Positions 43,373 to 52,081 of a stretch of DNA of 64,000 nucleotides are shown here, piece after piece. This DNA comes from Rhodospirillales bacterium (lineage in GTDB: Bacteria; Pseudomonadota; Alphaproteobacteria; Rhodospirillales_A; JACZKS01). The notes under the pieces are model-generated. The model was not told where the DNA came from. It saw only the letters and a program-made list of their open reading frames with translations, and searched no databases. The stretch lies in NCBI GenBank assembly GCA_018648445.1, contig JABGRG010000005.1, positions 1 to 64,000 on the forward strand, written 5' to 3'. How positions within the stretch are numbered: position 1 is the first letter of the stretch; each line of letters begins with the position of its first letter. The position numbers and the translations under genes are program-made.

Positions 43373-44545
43373 TCATTTTTGATCCGCGTAGTACGCCTTC
43401 AAAACTTCCACCACTTCCGGTCGGCTGAATTCGGGCGGAATGTCCTCTGCGTTGGTCAGCATTTCGCGCTGTCTCGTGCCCGAGATTGCAATCCGATCCG
43501 CGGCGTCGTGACGACAGGTACGGCTGGTCGCCATACCGCCGCACTTCGTGCAGAAAAAGGTGATGTCGATTTTTAGCGGCTGCGTTTGCAGGGCACCGGG
43601 CCAAAGGCTGGCAAAGATGTGTTGGGCATCGTAGGGCCCGTAGTAATCGCCGACACCGGCATGATCGCGCCCGACGATCAAATGCGAACAGCCGAAATTC
43701 TGGCGAATGACCGCATGCAGCAATGCCTCTCGGGGGCCGGCATAGCGCATCTCGATGGGATAGCCTGCCTGGGCCACGGTTGCCGGAACGAAATAGTTGT
43801 CGACCATGGCATTGATGGCCTTGATGCGAACTTCGGCCGGAAGATCGCCCGGTTTCAGCTTGCCCAGCACCTGATGAATAAGCACGCCGTCGGTTACCTC
43901 GATGGCGATCTTGGCCAGATGTTCGTGGCTGCGGTGCATGGGGTTGCGCGTTTGAAACGCCGCCACCCGCGACCAGCCCTTGCGGGCGAAAAGCGCGCGC
44001 ACTTCCGAGCAACTCAAAAACAGTCCCGGGTACTTTTCGGGAAATTCACCCTCGCTGAATACCTGAACGGGGCCGCCCAGATTTACCTCTCCCTGAGCCA
44101 GCACCTTGGCGACGCCGGGGTGTTTTTCGTCGGTCGTGCGAAAAACATGAAAACATTCGAGATCCTTGTCGATGGAGTATTTCTCCAGGACGTTCATGAC
44201 GCCCATGATCTCGCACGTTTCCTCGTCAACCAGCGCCACGTCATCGCGGATATTGATGCCGTTGGCGATGTCCTCATCGACGGAAACGGTGATGGGGATC
44301 GGCCAGAAGACGCCGTCCGTCAGCTTCATTTCGGTGCAGACGCCGCGCCAATCCTGCTCACCCATAAATCCGTCAAGCGGCGTATAAGCCGCGATCGAAA
44401 ACATGATGAGATCGGAGACCTCACGGCTGCTCAAGGGTACTTTTTTCAGACCCTCCGCCCGTTTTAACTGTTCCGGACGTTCCGCTTCGGGCATTCGCAA
44501 AGGCTTCGTGGTGCCGCCGCCGTGCGACGGGACTAGCGTGGCCAT
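43373..44545 (-). CDS. sat: ATP sulfurylase, dissimilatory type (Sat)
   Basis: A 390-residue sulfate adenylyltransferase. The nucleotide-binding motifs are [13 protein letters not shown] (HxxH type) and [18 protein letters not shown] zinc-type cysteine block [15 protein letters not shown] precedes the C-terminus. No APS-kinase domain is fused. In sulfur oxidisers it converts APS plus pyrophosphate to sulfate and ATP. GGGAGGAG lies before the ATG. It is first in the leftward sulfur operon. Confidence 0.95.
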   Translation of the reverse strand: MATLVPSHGGGTTKPLRMPEAERPEQLKRAEGLKKVPLSSREVSDLIMFSIAAYTPLDGFMGEQDWRGVCTEMKLTDGVFWPIPITVSVDEDIANGINIRDDVALVDEETCEIMGVMNVLEKYSIDKDLECFHVFRTTDEKHPGVAKVLAQGEVNLGGPVQVFSEGEFPEKYPGLFLSCSEVRALFARKGWSRVAAFQTRNPMHRSHEHLAKIAIEVTDGVLIHQVLGKLKPGDLPAEVRIKAINAMVDNYFVPATVAQAGYPIEMRYAGPREALLHAVIRQNFGCSHLIVGRDHAGVGDYYGPYDAQHIFASLWPGALQTQPLKIDITFFCTKCGGMATSRTCRHDAADRIAISGTRQREMLTNAEDIPPEFSRPEVVEVLKAYYADQK

Positions 44546-44594
44546 CGTCTCCTCCCGCTTTATGTCCGCGATATTCGCGCGTCGCGATGATGGA

Positions 44595-44600
44595 ATTATA
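44595..44600 (-). promoter_or_regulatory. candidate -10 box for sat
   Basis: A perfect TATAAT on the minus strand about 50 bases before the sat ATG. No good -35 is visible at 16-18 bases. It is the best promoter candidate for the sulfur operon. Confidence 0.4.
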
Positions 44601-44652
44601 ACAGTTTGCGACGTTCACATCCATTGACCGGCGTCAATAGCGGTGCGGACCT

Positions 44653-45192
44653 TTAGAAAGACGACCCCTCGGTCTTCAGAAACCCGATTTCTTCCTGTGT
44701 GCTTTCGCGCGACAGAACGGCATTTCGGTGCGGGAATCGGCCGAACCGGGTAATGATATCGCGGTGACGGATGGCGAAATCGGCGACTTTTTCGCCGCAG
44801 AATTTGGCAAACAGCGGGATCGACATTTCCTGATCGGCCAGATCCTCGCTGTGCATCAGGGGCATCAGCAGGAACTGCGCCTGCGCACTTGTGGCGCTTT
44901 CCACCCATCCCTTTTCCAAGGCCGCCTTGGTTAGGGCCAAGGCTTTGGGGTCGGCGGCGAAGGCGCCTGGGTCATCGCGGTACATATTTCGCGAAAACTG
45001 ATCAAGCAAAATGATCAGGGCCAGGCAGCCGTCCGGGGTTTCGGCCCAATGATCCAGAGTTCCCGACACAGCCTCGGAATGGGCCGCGCCATAGCGCTCA
45101 CGAATCGTTTGATCAAAATCCCCGTTTTTCTTGTACCACTGCTCCGGCGTTGATTCCTCGAACCAGAACGAAAGAACGGTGTCCGCGTCCAT
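44653..45192 (-). CDS. DUF924 family protein
   Basis: A 179-residue protein of the DUF924/YaeB-like tetratricopeptide-type family, with the hallmark FWFEESTPEQWYKKNGDFDQ opening and LDQFSRNMYRDDPGAF in the middle. Function is unknown. The start at 45192 uses a TGATG junction with the upstream GST gene, so the two are cotranscribed. Confidence 0.85.
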   Translation of the reverse strand: MDADTVLSFWFEESTPEQWYKKNGDFDQTIRERYGAAHSEAVSGTLDHWAETPDGCLALIILLDQFSRNMYRDDPGAFAADPKALALTKAALEKGWVESATSAQAQFLLMPLMHSEDLADQEMSIPLFAKFCGEKVADFAIRHRDIITRFGRFPHRNAVLSRESTQEEIGFLKTEGSSF

Positions 45193-46118
45193 CAGACCAC
45201 CGTCACACGGTAGCCAACGCGCGGGAAGTGGATGCACACTTCGCCGACGCGCCGCTCGTTGCGCACGATCGCGATTGTTTCGGGTTCCACGGATCGGACA
45301 ACCCCGGTCACGGAGGGATCGCCGCCGTCACTGTCGGGAACGACGGCCACCGTCATACCGGGCGCCAGTTTCTGCGGATCATTGGGATCGGCGCGCTCAG
45401 GCGTCGCCGGTTCGGCGGATTTCGCAATTTCAATGGCCTCGGACGATTCCATGTCCGAAACCTCGCCGTGGCCAATGGCTTTGACGCGGGCCTCCCAGGC
45501 TTCAAGGGCGGGGAATTCGGCCAACAGGACGGGGCCGCCCGGCCACCGCCCGCGAATAAACCAAACCAGATAATAACCCAGCGCATCGGCCAAACCGGGC
45601 TGATCGCCGGTGAGGAATTTGCGACCCCCCGCCAGGGCTTGATCCATCCACCCGAATTGCGGTCGCAGTTGGGACAAAATATGCGGCAGATCGGCCCCGA
45701 CTTTACCCAAGTCCCAGTCCGGTCCGAAATAGAGCCGCCCGCGATCACTGGCGAATTCCGGCGGCAAACTGTCGACCGCCGAGCCCAGCACCACGCCGAC
45801 CACGCCACCGAAAAGCACGGCGTCGGTCCACCGGCTGAGGCCCCAGACCAGACCGTCGCTGCCATTGGGATAAAAGGTCGGTTCGGGAAAACGCCTTTCC
45901 AATTCGCGCAAAATGCATTGAGTGTCGCAATAGACGTCGGCACCGATTTGCATCACTGGGGTCCGCCGGTAACCGCCGGTCAGCGGCATCAGGTCCGGCT
46001 TTGGCGGAATTCGCGGAATTTCGACCGATTTCCACGCCAGTCCCTTGATGCCAAATCCGACACGTGCCTTTTCTGAAACTGGCGACTGCGGGTAATGGTG
46101 GAAAATAATATCAGGCAT
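45192..46118 (-). CDS. glutathione S-transferase family protein with C-terminal extension
   Basis: A 308-residue protein. The N-terminal thioredoxin-like GST domain (residues 1-80) opens IIFHHYPQSPVSEKARV, where a Ser sits at the catalytic position. The C-terminal helical domain covers about 90-220. The last ~70 residues (LAPGMTVAVVPDSDGGDPSVTG onward) look like a small beta-barrel add-on not usual in GSTs. It overlaps the ABC-F gene by eight bases. Confidence 0.83.
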   Translation of the reverse strand: MPDIIFHHYPQSPVSEKARVGFGIKGLAWKSVEIPRIPPKPDLMPLTGGYRRTPVMQIGADVYCDTQCILRELERRFPEPTFYPNGSDGLVWGLSRWTDAVLFGGVVGVVLGSAVDSLPPEFASDRGRLYFGPDWDLGKVGADLPHILSQLRPQFGWMDQALAGGRKFLTGDQPGLADALGYYLVWFIRGRWPGGPVLLAEFPALEAWEARVKAIGHGEVSDMESSEAIEIAKSAEPATPERADPNDPQKLAPGMTVAVVPDSDGGDPSVTGVVRSVEPETIAIVRNERRVGEVCIHFPRVGYRVTVV

Positions 46119-47925
46119 TGAGTTCCTCTTTCAGCAATTCCAGAGCCAGCCATTGTTCCTCGGCCTCGTCCAGCTGCGCCTGAGCCGACTTCAAATCATC
46201 GGCCGCCGCCTCGAAGGCTGCGGGGTCGCGGGCATACAAATCGGGATCGGCAATCTTTTTTTGCAGGGCCGCAATATCGGTTTGAAGTTTCTCCATGGTG
46301 TCGGGAAGGGTCTTGAGAGCGTATTGCTCGTTAAATGAAAGTTTGCGTTTCGCCTTGGGCTTGGATTTGGGAATTTTGTTTTCTTTTCCAACACTTTTTC
46401 GCCGGGGCTGTTTGGCGACCGTTTGTTCAACGGATCTGCCCTTGCGTTGGCTATCCAGAAAACTGTAGCCACCCGCGTATTCGATCCACCGCGCCTGACC
46501 GTCGTCGGCAATCACCGAGGTAACAACACGATCCAGAAAATCGCGGTCATGGCTGACCAGCAGAACCGTACCGGCGTAATCGGCCAGCATCTCCTGCAAC
46601 AGATCAAGGGTTTCCAGATCAAGATCATTGGTCGGTTCGTCAAGCACCAGCAGGTTGGACGGACGGGAAAACGCCCTGGCCAGCATCAACCGGCCCCGCT
46701 CGCCGCCCGACAACCGCCCGATGGGCGTTCGCGCCTGTTCGGGAGCGAACAGAAAGTCCTTCATGTAACTGACGACGTGCTTGTAATTTCCGCCGACCGA
46801 AACGGTATCGCCGCCGTTGCCGGTTAGCGCATCGCTCAACGTCCATTTTGGATCGAGGCTATCGCGTTTTTGATCCAGCGACGTGAATTGCAGATTGGCG
46901 CCGAGCCTGAGCGAGCCTTCGTCGGATGGCAGGACCCCGGTCAATAAATTGAGCAGTGTCGTTTTCCCCGCACCATTGGGGCCGACGATGCCGACCCTAT
47001 CACCGCGTTTGATGCGAATGGAAAAGTCCCTCACAATCGCACGCTCGCCATATGACTTGGACACGCCCTTGGCTTCGGCAACGAGTTTGCCCGACGTCAC
47101 CCCCTCAGCGACCGTCATCTTGACGTTGCCCGTAACCTTGCGCTGTTCACGGCGTTCGCGCCGCAGGGCCTTTAGCGCCCGAAGACGCCCCTGATTGCGT
47201 TTGCGCCGCGCCGTGACGCCATAGCGCAGCCAATCGGCTTCGGCTGCGAGTTTGCGGTCCAGCTTGTGGCGGTCCAACTCCTCAAGTTCCAGGAATTCGT
47301 CCCGCCACGCCTCGAAGTGAGCAAACCCCTTTTCCAGCCGCCGGGTTTCGCCGCGATCCAGCCATACGGTCACCCGCGACAGATTTTCCAGGAAACGCCT
47401 ATCGTGGCTGATGAGCACAAGCGCCGAGCGCGAGTTTTTGATTTCGCTTTCCAACCATTCAATGGCGGGCAAATCCAGATGGTTGGTGGGTTCGTCGAGA
47501 AGCAGGATATCGGGTTCGGGGGCAAGGGCGCGGGCGAGAGCCGCGCGCCGCGCCTCGCCACCTGACACGCTGGCCGGGCTTTCCCGGCCCGTCAGACCGA
47601 GCTGTTCCAACAGGTATTGCGCGCGGTAAGGATCGTCCCCCGGAGCCAGACCGGCCAGAACGTAAGATAACACGGTTTCGCAACCCGAAAGGTCGGGTTC
47701 CTGAGACAAGTAGCGGATCGTCGCGCCCGGCTGCACGAACCGCTCGCCACCATCCGCCTCGATCAAACCGGCGGCGATTTTCAGGATGGTCGATTTTCCT
47801 GAACCGTTGCGACCGACAAGGCACAGCCGTTCCCCCTGGGAAACCGATAGTTCGGCGCCGTCAAGCATCGGCGTACCGCCGAAGGTCAGATCAATATCTT
47901 GCAATGTGAGAATGGGAGGGGGCAT
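46111..47925 (-). CDS. uup: ABC-F ATPase (Uup-like)
   Basis: A 604-residue protein with two ABC domains and no membrane part. Walker A motifs are GRNGSGKST (about 38-46) and GPNGAGKTT (about 315), with signatures VSGGEARRAALARA and LSGGERGRLMLARA. A C-terminal coiled coil (EKLQTDIAALQKKIADPD) fits Uup. ABC-F proteins act on the ribosome or on DNA repair intermediates. It is the first gene of the run with the GST and DUF924 genes. Confidence 0.9.
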   Translation of the reverse strand: MPPPILTLQDIDLTFGGTPMLDGAELSVSQGERLCLVGRNGSGKSTILKIAAGLIEADGGERFVQPGATIRYLSQEPDLSGCETVLSYVLAGLAPGDDPYRAQYLLEQLGLTGRESPASVSGGEARRAALARALAPEPDILLLDEPTNHLDLPAIEWLESEIKNSRSALVLISHDRRFLENLSRVTVWLDRGETRRLEKGFAHFEAWRDEFLELEELDRHKLDRKLAAEADWLRYGVTARRKRNQGRLRALKALRRERREQRKVTGNVKMTVAEGVTSGKLVAEAKGVSKSYGERAIVRDFSIRIKRGDRVGIVGPNGAGKTTLLNLLTGVLPSDEGSLRLGANLQFTSLDQKRDSLDPKWTLSDALTGNGGDTVSVGGNYKHVVSYMKDFLFAPEQARTPIGRLSGGERGRLMLARAFSRPSNLLVLDEPTNDLDLETLDLLQEMLADYAGTVLLVSHDRDFLDRVVTSVIADDGQARWIEYAGGYSFLDSQRKGRSVEQTVAKQPRRKSVGKENKIPKSKPKAKRKLSFNEQYALKTLPDTMEKLQTDIAALQKKIADPDLYARDPAAFEAAADDLKSAQAQLDEAEEQWLALELLKEELNA

Positions 47926-48073
47926 GGCCCGCGCATTCTACGGAACCGGCCCCGAAGGGCAAGAGCCGCTTTCCCCCCGGAGGGCAAAAGCCTCTTTTCA
48001 TTGCAATAGAAACTTGGCTGGGCGATGCTGTCGCAACTCTGCATGACATGTCGTCAAGACTGGTTGGCCTTTG

Positions 48074-48979
48074 ATGGTTGAAAATAAAGAAAACCTGAAG
48101 TTTCTGGTCGTCGAGGATGATCCCGATTACGCCGGTTTTCTTCATGAAACGATCAAAGTTTGTTTTGGGGCCTCCGATGTCACCTTTGCACAAAACACCG
48201 AGGACGCGCTTGCTGCAATAGCCAAGCACGATTTCGACGTTTGTCTTCTGGACTATTTTCTCGGTTCCGAAACCGGATTGGACGTGCTTCGGAATTCCGA
48301 CGCCATCGCCCGGCCAACCGCCTATATTTTGCTGACCTCGAAGGTGGATCGAAGGGTCGCCGTGGAGGCGTTGCGACTGGGCGCAATGGACTATCTGGTC
48401 AAAGGCGGATTTGATCGGTTCGAGCTTGAGCGTAGCGTCGCCTATGCGCTTTATCGGCGGCGGAAGGAAATGGACCTTCTGCGCGAAGCGTTGCGCGATC
48501 CGCTTACCGGTCTGGGCAACCGCGATCTGTTTATTGAGCAGGCGCAGCTTCTGCGGGAGCAGGCGCAGCGCGATGGTTCCATTTTTGCCATCGTCTACAT
48601 GGATATCGACGACTTCAAACCGGTCAACGATACCCACGGGCACCCGGTCGGCGACGAATTGCTGAAACGTATCGCCAAGCGCATCAAGGAAAGGCTGCGG
48701 GGCAGCGATGCGGTGGCCCGTGTCGGAGGCGACGAGTTTATCGTGCTTCTCTCCAGGGTCAAAAACGCCGAAACGGCGTCGACGGTTTCGGATGAGTTGG
48801 CCACCGCTATTCGCCAACCGTACCAGATTGAAGGCATTCACATCGAAATCGGCGTCAGCATTGGCGTTGCCCTGTTTCCCACCGATGCAGACGGAATTGA
48901 TCATCTCACGCGGTTGGCCGACGCCCGCATGTATGAAAACAAGAACTCTGTCCGGGACGAAAACCAGACAATCTCCTGA
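48074..48979 (+). CDS. response regulator diguanylate cyclase (REC-GGDEF)
   Basis: A 301-residue protein with an N-terminal receiver (FLVVEDDPDYAG with the phospho-Asp in CLLDYFLG) and a GGDEF domain from about 140. The active site is VGGDEF and the opening DPLTGLGNRDLF is intact. An inhibitory I-site RGSD lies five residues before it. It should make cyclic di-GMP in response to a histidine kinase not encoded beside it. The ATG at 48074 is preferred to a TTG just before. Confidence 0.92.
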   Translation: MVENKENLKFLVVEDDPDYAGFLHETIKVCFGASDVTFAQNTEDALAAIAKHDFDVCLLDYFLGSETGLDVLRNSDAIARPTAYILLTSKVDRRVAVEALRLGAMDYLVKGGFDRFELERSVAYALYRRRKEMDLLREALRDPLTGLGNRDLFIEQAQLLREQAQRDGSIFAIVYMDIDDFKPVNDTHGHPVGDELLKRIAKRIKERLRGSDAVARVGGDEFIVLLSRVKNAETASTVSDELATAIRQPYQIEGIHIEIGVSIGVALFPTDADGIDHLTRLADARMYENKNSVRDENQTIS

Positions 48980-49002
48980 TTATTCAATCGAAGGGACGTG
49001 CC

Positions 49003-49107
49003 ATGAAAGAGATCAGCGTTGGCCTGATCGGGATGGGTTTTATGAGAAAATGCCATGGCCCTTGGCGCCGTTTCGGCCGTATTTGGTCATCCATGAAAAA
49101 AAGCTAG
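49003..49107 (+). pseudogene. remnant of a Gfo/Idh/MocA dehydrogenase N-terminus
   Basis: A 34-codon frame begins MKEISVGLIGMGFMRKCHG, which matches the N-terminal Rossmann strand and glycine loop of Gfo/Idh oxidoreductases (usual GLIGMGFMGKxH), then reads into unrelated residues and stops at TAG. AAGGGA lies ten bases upstream, as for a working gene. The rest of the ~350-residue enzyme is missing. It lies just before the RraA-family gene, so it probably once belonged to the same operon. Confidence 0.5.
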
Positions 49108-49146
49108 GTCACGGTTTCCTAAAAAACACCAAGGAGCGAATATCCA

Positions 49147-49845
49147 ATGATTGAAGAACCTCCCGTCCTGACAATAAAGCGTGAACTCCCGCGACCCTCC
49201 GCCGAAGATCTGGCGGATTTGGGGGCCACCCCCACAGGCTTCCTCGTCGACGCCATGGGCGGGCGCGGCGCACTTGATCACCATATCAAGCCGCTGGGCG
49301 AAAAGGACGGAATGCCGATCGGTTTTTGCGGTGTCGCGCTGCCTTGCTTTTGCGGTCCTGCCGACATCATGGCGCTGGTGGCCGCTGTCGAAATGTCGCA
49401 GCCGGGCGATGTTCTCATGGTCGGCACCGACGCCTTCGAGCAAACGGCGGTGTGCGGCGACCTTTTGCTGGGCGTCGCCCGCAACAAGGGCGTCGTGGCG
49501 TTTGTCACCGATGGATTGATGCGCGATCTGGAGGGGATTGTCGGCGTCGGAATTCCGGCTTTCTGCGCAGGACTGACCCCCAATTCGCCTGTCTGCAAAG
49601 GCCCCGGCACGGTGGGTCTGCCTGTGGCGATGGGCGGCGTAAACGTCGGCCCTGGAGACGTGGTGGTCGGTGATCGCGATGGCGTCGTCGTCGTTCCCTT
49701 TGCGCGAATCGGCGAAGTGCGCGACACCCTCACACGGGTCCGCGATGCCGAGAAAGATCTGGACCAGCGGGTCAAAGCGGGATTGACCGCGCTGGATATC
49801 ACGGCAGACCTGATGGCGCCTGATAAAATCCGCTGGGTGGACTGA
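49147..49845 (+). CDS. RraA family protein (HMG/oxaloacetate aldolase-like)
   Basis: A 232-residue protein of the RraA/4-hydroxy-4-methyl-2-oxoglutarate aldolase fold. The Mg-binding Arg-Asp motif is FVTDGLMRDLEGI at about 117-129. Related domain members are aldolases, decarboxylases or RNase E regulators; the sugar-acid neighbours favour an aldolase or decarboxylase role. AAGGAG lies about ten bases upstream. It converges on the zinc alcohol dehydrogenase. Confidence 0.85.
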   Translation: MIEEPPVLTIKRELPRPSAEDLADLGATPTGFLVDAMGGRGALDHHIKPLGEKDGMPIGFCGVALPCFCGPADIMALVAAVEMSQPGDVLMVGTDAFEQTAVCGDLLLGVARNKGVVAFVTDGLMRDLEGIVGVGIPAFCAGLTPNSPVCKGPGTVGLPVAMGGVNVGPGDVVVGDRDGVVVVPFARIGEVRDTLTRVRDAEKDLDQRVKAGLTALDITADLMAPDKIRWVD

Positions 49846-49848
49846 CTT

Positions 49849-50880
49849 TTACCCTTCGAAGCCGTTGGGCCAAACCATTGCCTTGAGCACGCCGTCGGTG
49901 CGCTCGGCCTGCAACTCGAAAGCAGCGTTGGTTTCTTCCAGCGAGAACCGGTGGGTGCCGATGGCTTCCAGATCGACAAGGCCGCGCGCGACCAGGTTGA
50001 TGCACGTCGGGTAGACGTGGCCCATGCGGCGCACGCGCTTCACCGTCGCTCCCTTGCGCCGAAGCTGGAAGGATTCGAGGCCATAGTGCCCGCCGTCGGG
50101 AATGCCTGCCAGAATGACACGGCCGCCCAGGCGGATAATTTCGCCCGATTGTTCGTAGGCGTTGCCATCGTTGGTCGCCTCCAGCACCAGATCGACGCCG
50201 TATCCATCGGTCCATTCGGCCACAGATTCATAGCTCGGACCCGCCTTGTCGGCGCCCATTTTCAGGGCCGCCTCGCGCCGGTGCGGCAGGGGATCGACGG
50301 CAAAGATATTGTCTGCGCCGCTGGCGCGGGCCAGTTGGATCAGGCAAAGCCCGATAGGGCCGCAACCCAGAACGGCGATATTTTCCATCAGGCGAATTTT
50401 CGCCAAACCAACCGCGTGCACGGCGATTCCCAAGGGCTCCATCATCGCCACTTCCACCGGCGTCGTTCCCTCGGCCACCGGGAAAATGGCGCTTGGCGGG
50501 GCCGAAACGTATTCGGTCAAGGCGCCGGAATTGGGCGTGCCGCCGCGAAAAACCATATTCATGCAGAGGTTCGGATGGCCCCCGTGGCAACGGACGCATT
50601 TTCCGCAGGGCCGGGCCGGATCAACGGCGACCAACTGACCCTGAGCGTACCCGTATTCTGCGGCTGCCTCGTCGCAAATGCGGGCCGCGAATTCATGGCC
50701 CGGAACGAACGGGTCCTTGAGACGATCAAGGCCGATCCCCCCTTCCACGTAATAGTGGACGTCGCTGCCGCATACACCGACCACCGAAACTTTTAGCTTG
50801 AGTTCCTGGCCACCGGCCTCGGGTTCGGGTAATTCACCCATGCGAACGTCTCTGATTCCGTGAATGTAGGCTGCGCGCAT
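49849..50880 (-). CDS. zinc-dependent alcohol dehydrogenase (sorbitol/idonate dehydrogenase-like)
   Basis: A 343-residue MDR-family dehydrogenase. The catalytic zinc site has VCGSDVHYYVEGG and GHEFAAR; the structural zinc site CGKCVRCHGGHPNLC is complete; the cofactor motif is VLGCGPIGLC. The layout is closest to sorbitol or L-idonate dehydrogenases. The start at 50880 has AGGGAG upstream. It is divergent from the hydroxyisobutyrate-type dehydrogenase. Confidence 0.88.
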   Translation of the reverse strand: MRAAYIHGIRDVRMGELPEPEAGGQELKLKVSVVGVCGSDVHYYVEGGIGLDRLKDPFVPGHEFAARICDEAAAEYGYAQGQLVAVDPARPCGKCVRCHGGHPNLCMNMVFRGGTPNSGALTEYVSAPPSAIFPVAEGTTPVEVAMMEPLGIAVHAVGLAKIRLMENIAVLGCGPIGLCLIQLARASGADNIFAVDPLPHRREAALKMGADKAGPSYESVAEWTDGYGVDLVLEATNDGNAYEQSGEIIRLGGRVILAGIPDGGHYGLESFQLRRKGATVKRVRRMGHVYPTCINLVARGLVDLEAIGTHRFSLEETNAAFELQAERTDGVLKAMVWPNGFEG

Positions 50881-51012
50881 TGTTTGATCTCCCTGATTTT
50901 CGCCACCACGCTCGTGTCGCAAAGTTCATAGAGCATATCCCTTTGATTCGGGAAAAAAAAGAATTATGATACCGCTATCAACAGCGCGAAAAATGACGGG
51001 AGTTCAAGGAAA

Positions 51013-51954
51013 ATGACTGACGGGGCAAAATCAGCCAATCAAGCCATCGGCTTTATCGGGCTTGGCGCAATGGGGGCCGGAATGGCTCAAAGTCTGGTCA
51101 GGGGCGGCTTTGTCGTCAAGGGCTGCGATATTCGCGCCGATGCCGTGGAAGCCCTGTGCGCCAAAGGTGGAATGGCGGCCGCGACGCCCGCCGATGCCGC
51201 CGACGGATCGGCGCTTGTGGTCGTCGTCGTCATCAACGCCGGGCAGGCCGAGGAGGTCTTGTTCGGCCCAACCGGCGCGGTCGGTGCCATGCAAGCGGGA
51301 TCGACGGTGATGCTGTGCGTCACGGTCCCTCCCGACTATGCCCGAGACGTTGAAAAGCGCCTGGGCGAAAAGGGCGTTCACTTTCTGGACGCGCCCATTT
51401 CTGGCGGGGCCGCAAAGGCCATGGAAGGAACCATGACCATCATGGCCTCCGGATCAGCAGACGCCTTTGCCGCTTCCGACGCGCCCATGGACGCCATGGC
51501 CGAGAAGATCTATCGGCTGGGCGACGCCGCAGGCCCCGCATCCACCGTGAAAATGATCAACCAGCTTTTGGCGGGCGTTCATATCGCCGCTTTCGGCGAG
51601 GCCATGGCCATGGGAACGGCAGCCGGCGCAGACCCAAATGCACTTTATGAGGTGATCTCCAACAGTGCCGGTTCGTCCTGGATGTTTCAAAACCGCGTGC
51701 CGCAAATTCTGGCGGGCGACTATACCCCGCTTAGTGCCTTGAATATTTTCGTCAAGGATCTGGGAATTGTACTGGAAGCCGGAAAGGCCATGCGCTTCCC
51801 GCTGCCCGTGTCGGCGGCGGCCCATCAGGTTTTCATGATGGGCGCGGCTGCTGGATTGGGTGACGAGGCCGATGCGGGCGTGGTTCGCGTTTACGAACCA
51901 TACGCCGGCATCGACGTCGCCGAAATCGCCAAAAAGTACCGCGGCGAAGCCTAG
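51013..51954 (+). CDS. 3-hydroxyisobutyrate/tartronate-semialdehyde reductase family dehydrogenase
   Basis: A 313-residue beta-hydroxyacid dehydrogenase. The cofactor motif GFIGLGAMGAGMA is at about 12-24, the substrate motif DAPISGGAAKAMEG near 122-135, and the catalytic Lys in VKMINQLLAG near 180. The C-terminal AAAGLGDEADAGVVRVYE resembles L-threonate dehydrogenases. With RraA and the zinc dehydrogenase it suggests sugar-acid use. Its stop overlaps an inverted repeat. Confidence 0.88.
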   Translation: MTDGAKSANQAIGFIGLGAMGAGMAQSLVRGGFVVKGCDIRADAVEALCAKGGMAAATPADAADGSALVVVVVINAGQAEEVLFGPTGAVGAMQAGSTVMLCVTVPPDYARDVEKRLGEKGVHFLDAPISGGAAKAMEGTMTIMASGSADAFAASDAPMDAMAEKIYRLGDAAGPASTVKMINQLLAGVHIAAFGEAMAMGTAAGADPNALYEVISNSAGSSWMFQNRVPQILAGDYTPLSALNIFVKDLGIVLEAGKAMRFPLPVSAAAHQVFMMGAAAGLGDEADAGVVRVYEPYAGIDVAEIAKKYRGEA

Positions 51955-52007
51955 AGCACTTTCCGCCGAAGAGCATCAGAATGACCGTATTTGGTCGGAA
52001 AGTGCTC
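51954..52007 (+). terminator. inverted repeat at the end of the dehydrogenase gene
   Basis: GAGCACTTTCCG (51954-51965) pairs perfectly with CGGAAAGTGCTC (51996-52007) over 12 bp with a 30-base loop, starting in the TAG stop. The arms match those of the hairpin at 8890-8914, so this may be a small dispersed repeat used as a transcript end. Confidence 0.5.
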
Positions 52008-52021
52008 CCACAGCCTGTTAC

Positions 52022-52058
52022 AAAAAACAACGCCCGGCCCTGTATTTGGGGCCGGGCG
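52022..52058 (-). terminator. rho-independent terminator of the cheY-cheB-cheR operon
   Basis: CGCCCGGCCC (52031-52040) and GGGCCGGGCG (52049-52058) form a perfect 10-bp stem with an 8-base loop. On the minus strand it is followed by TTGTTTTTTG, a proper T tract, 23 bases after the cheR stop. Confidence 0.8.
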
Positions 52059-52081
52059 AAACATTTCGGAGATCGGTCGGG

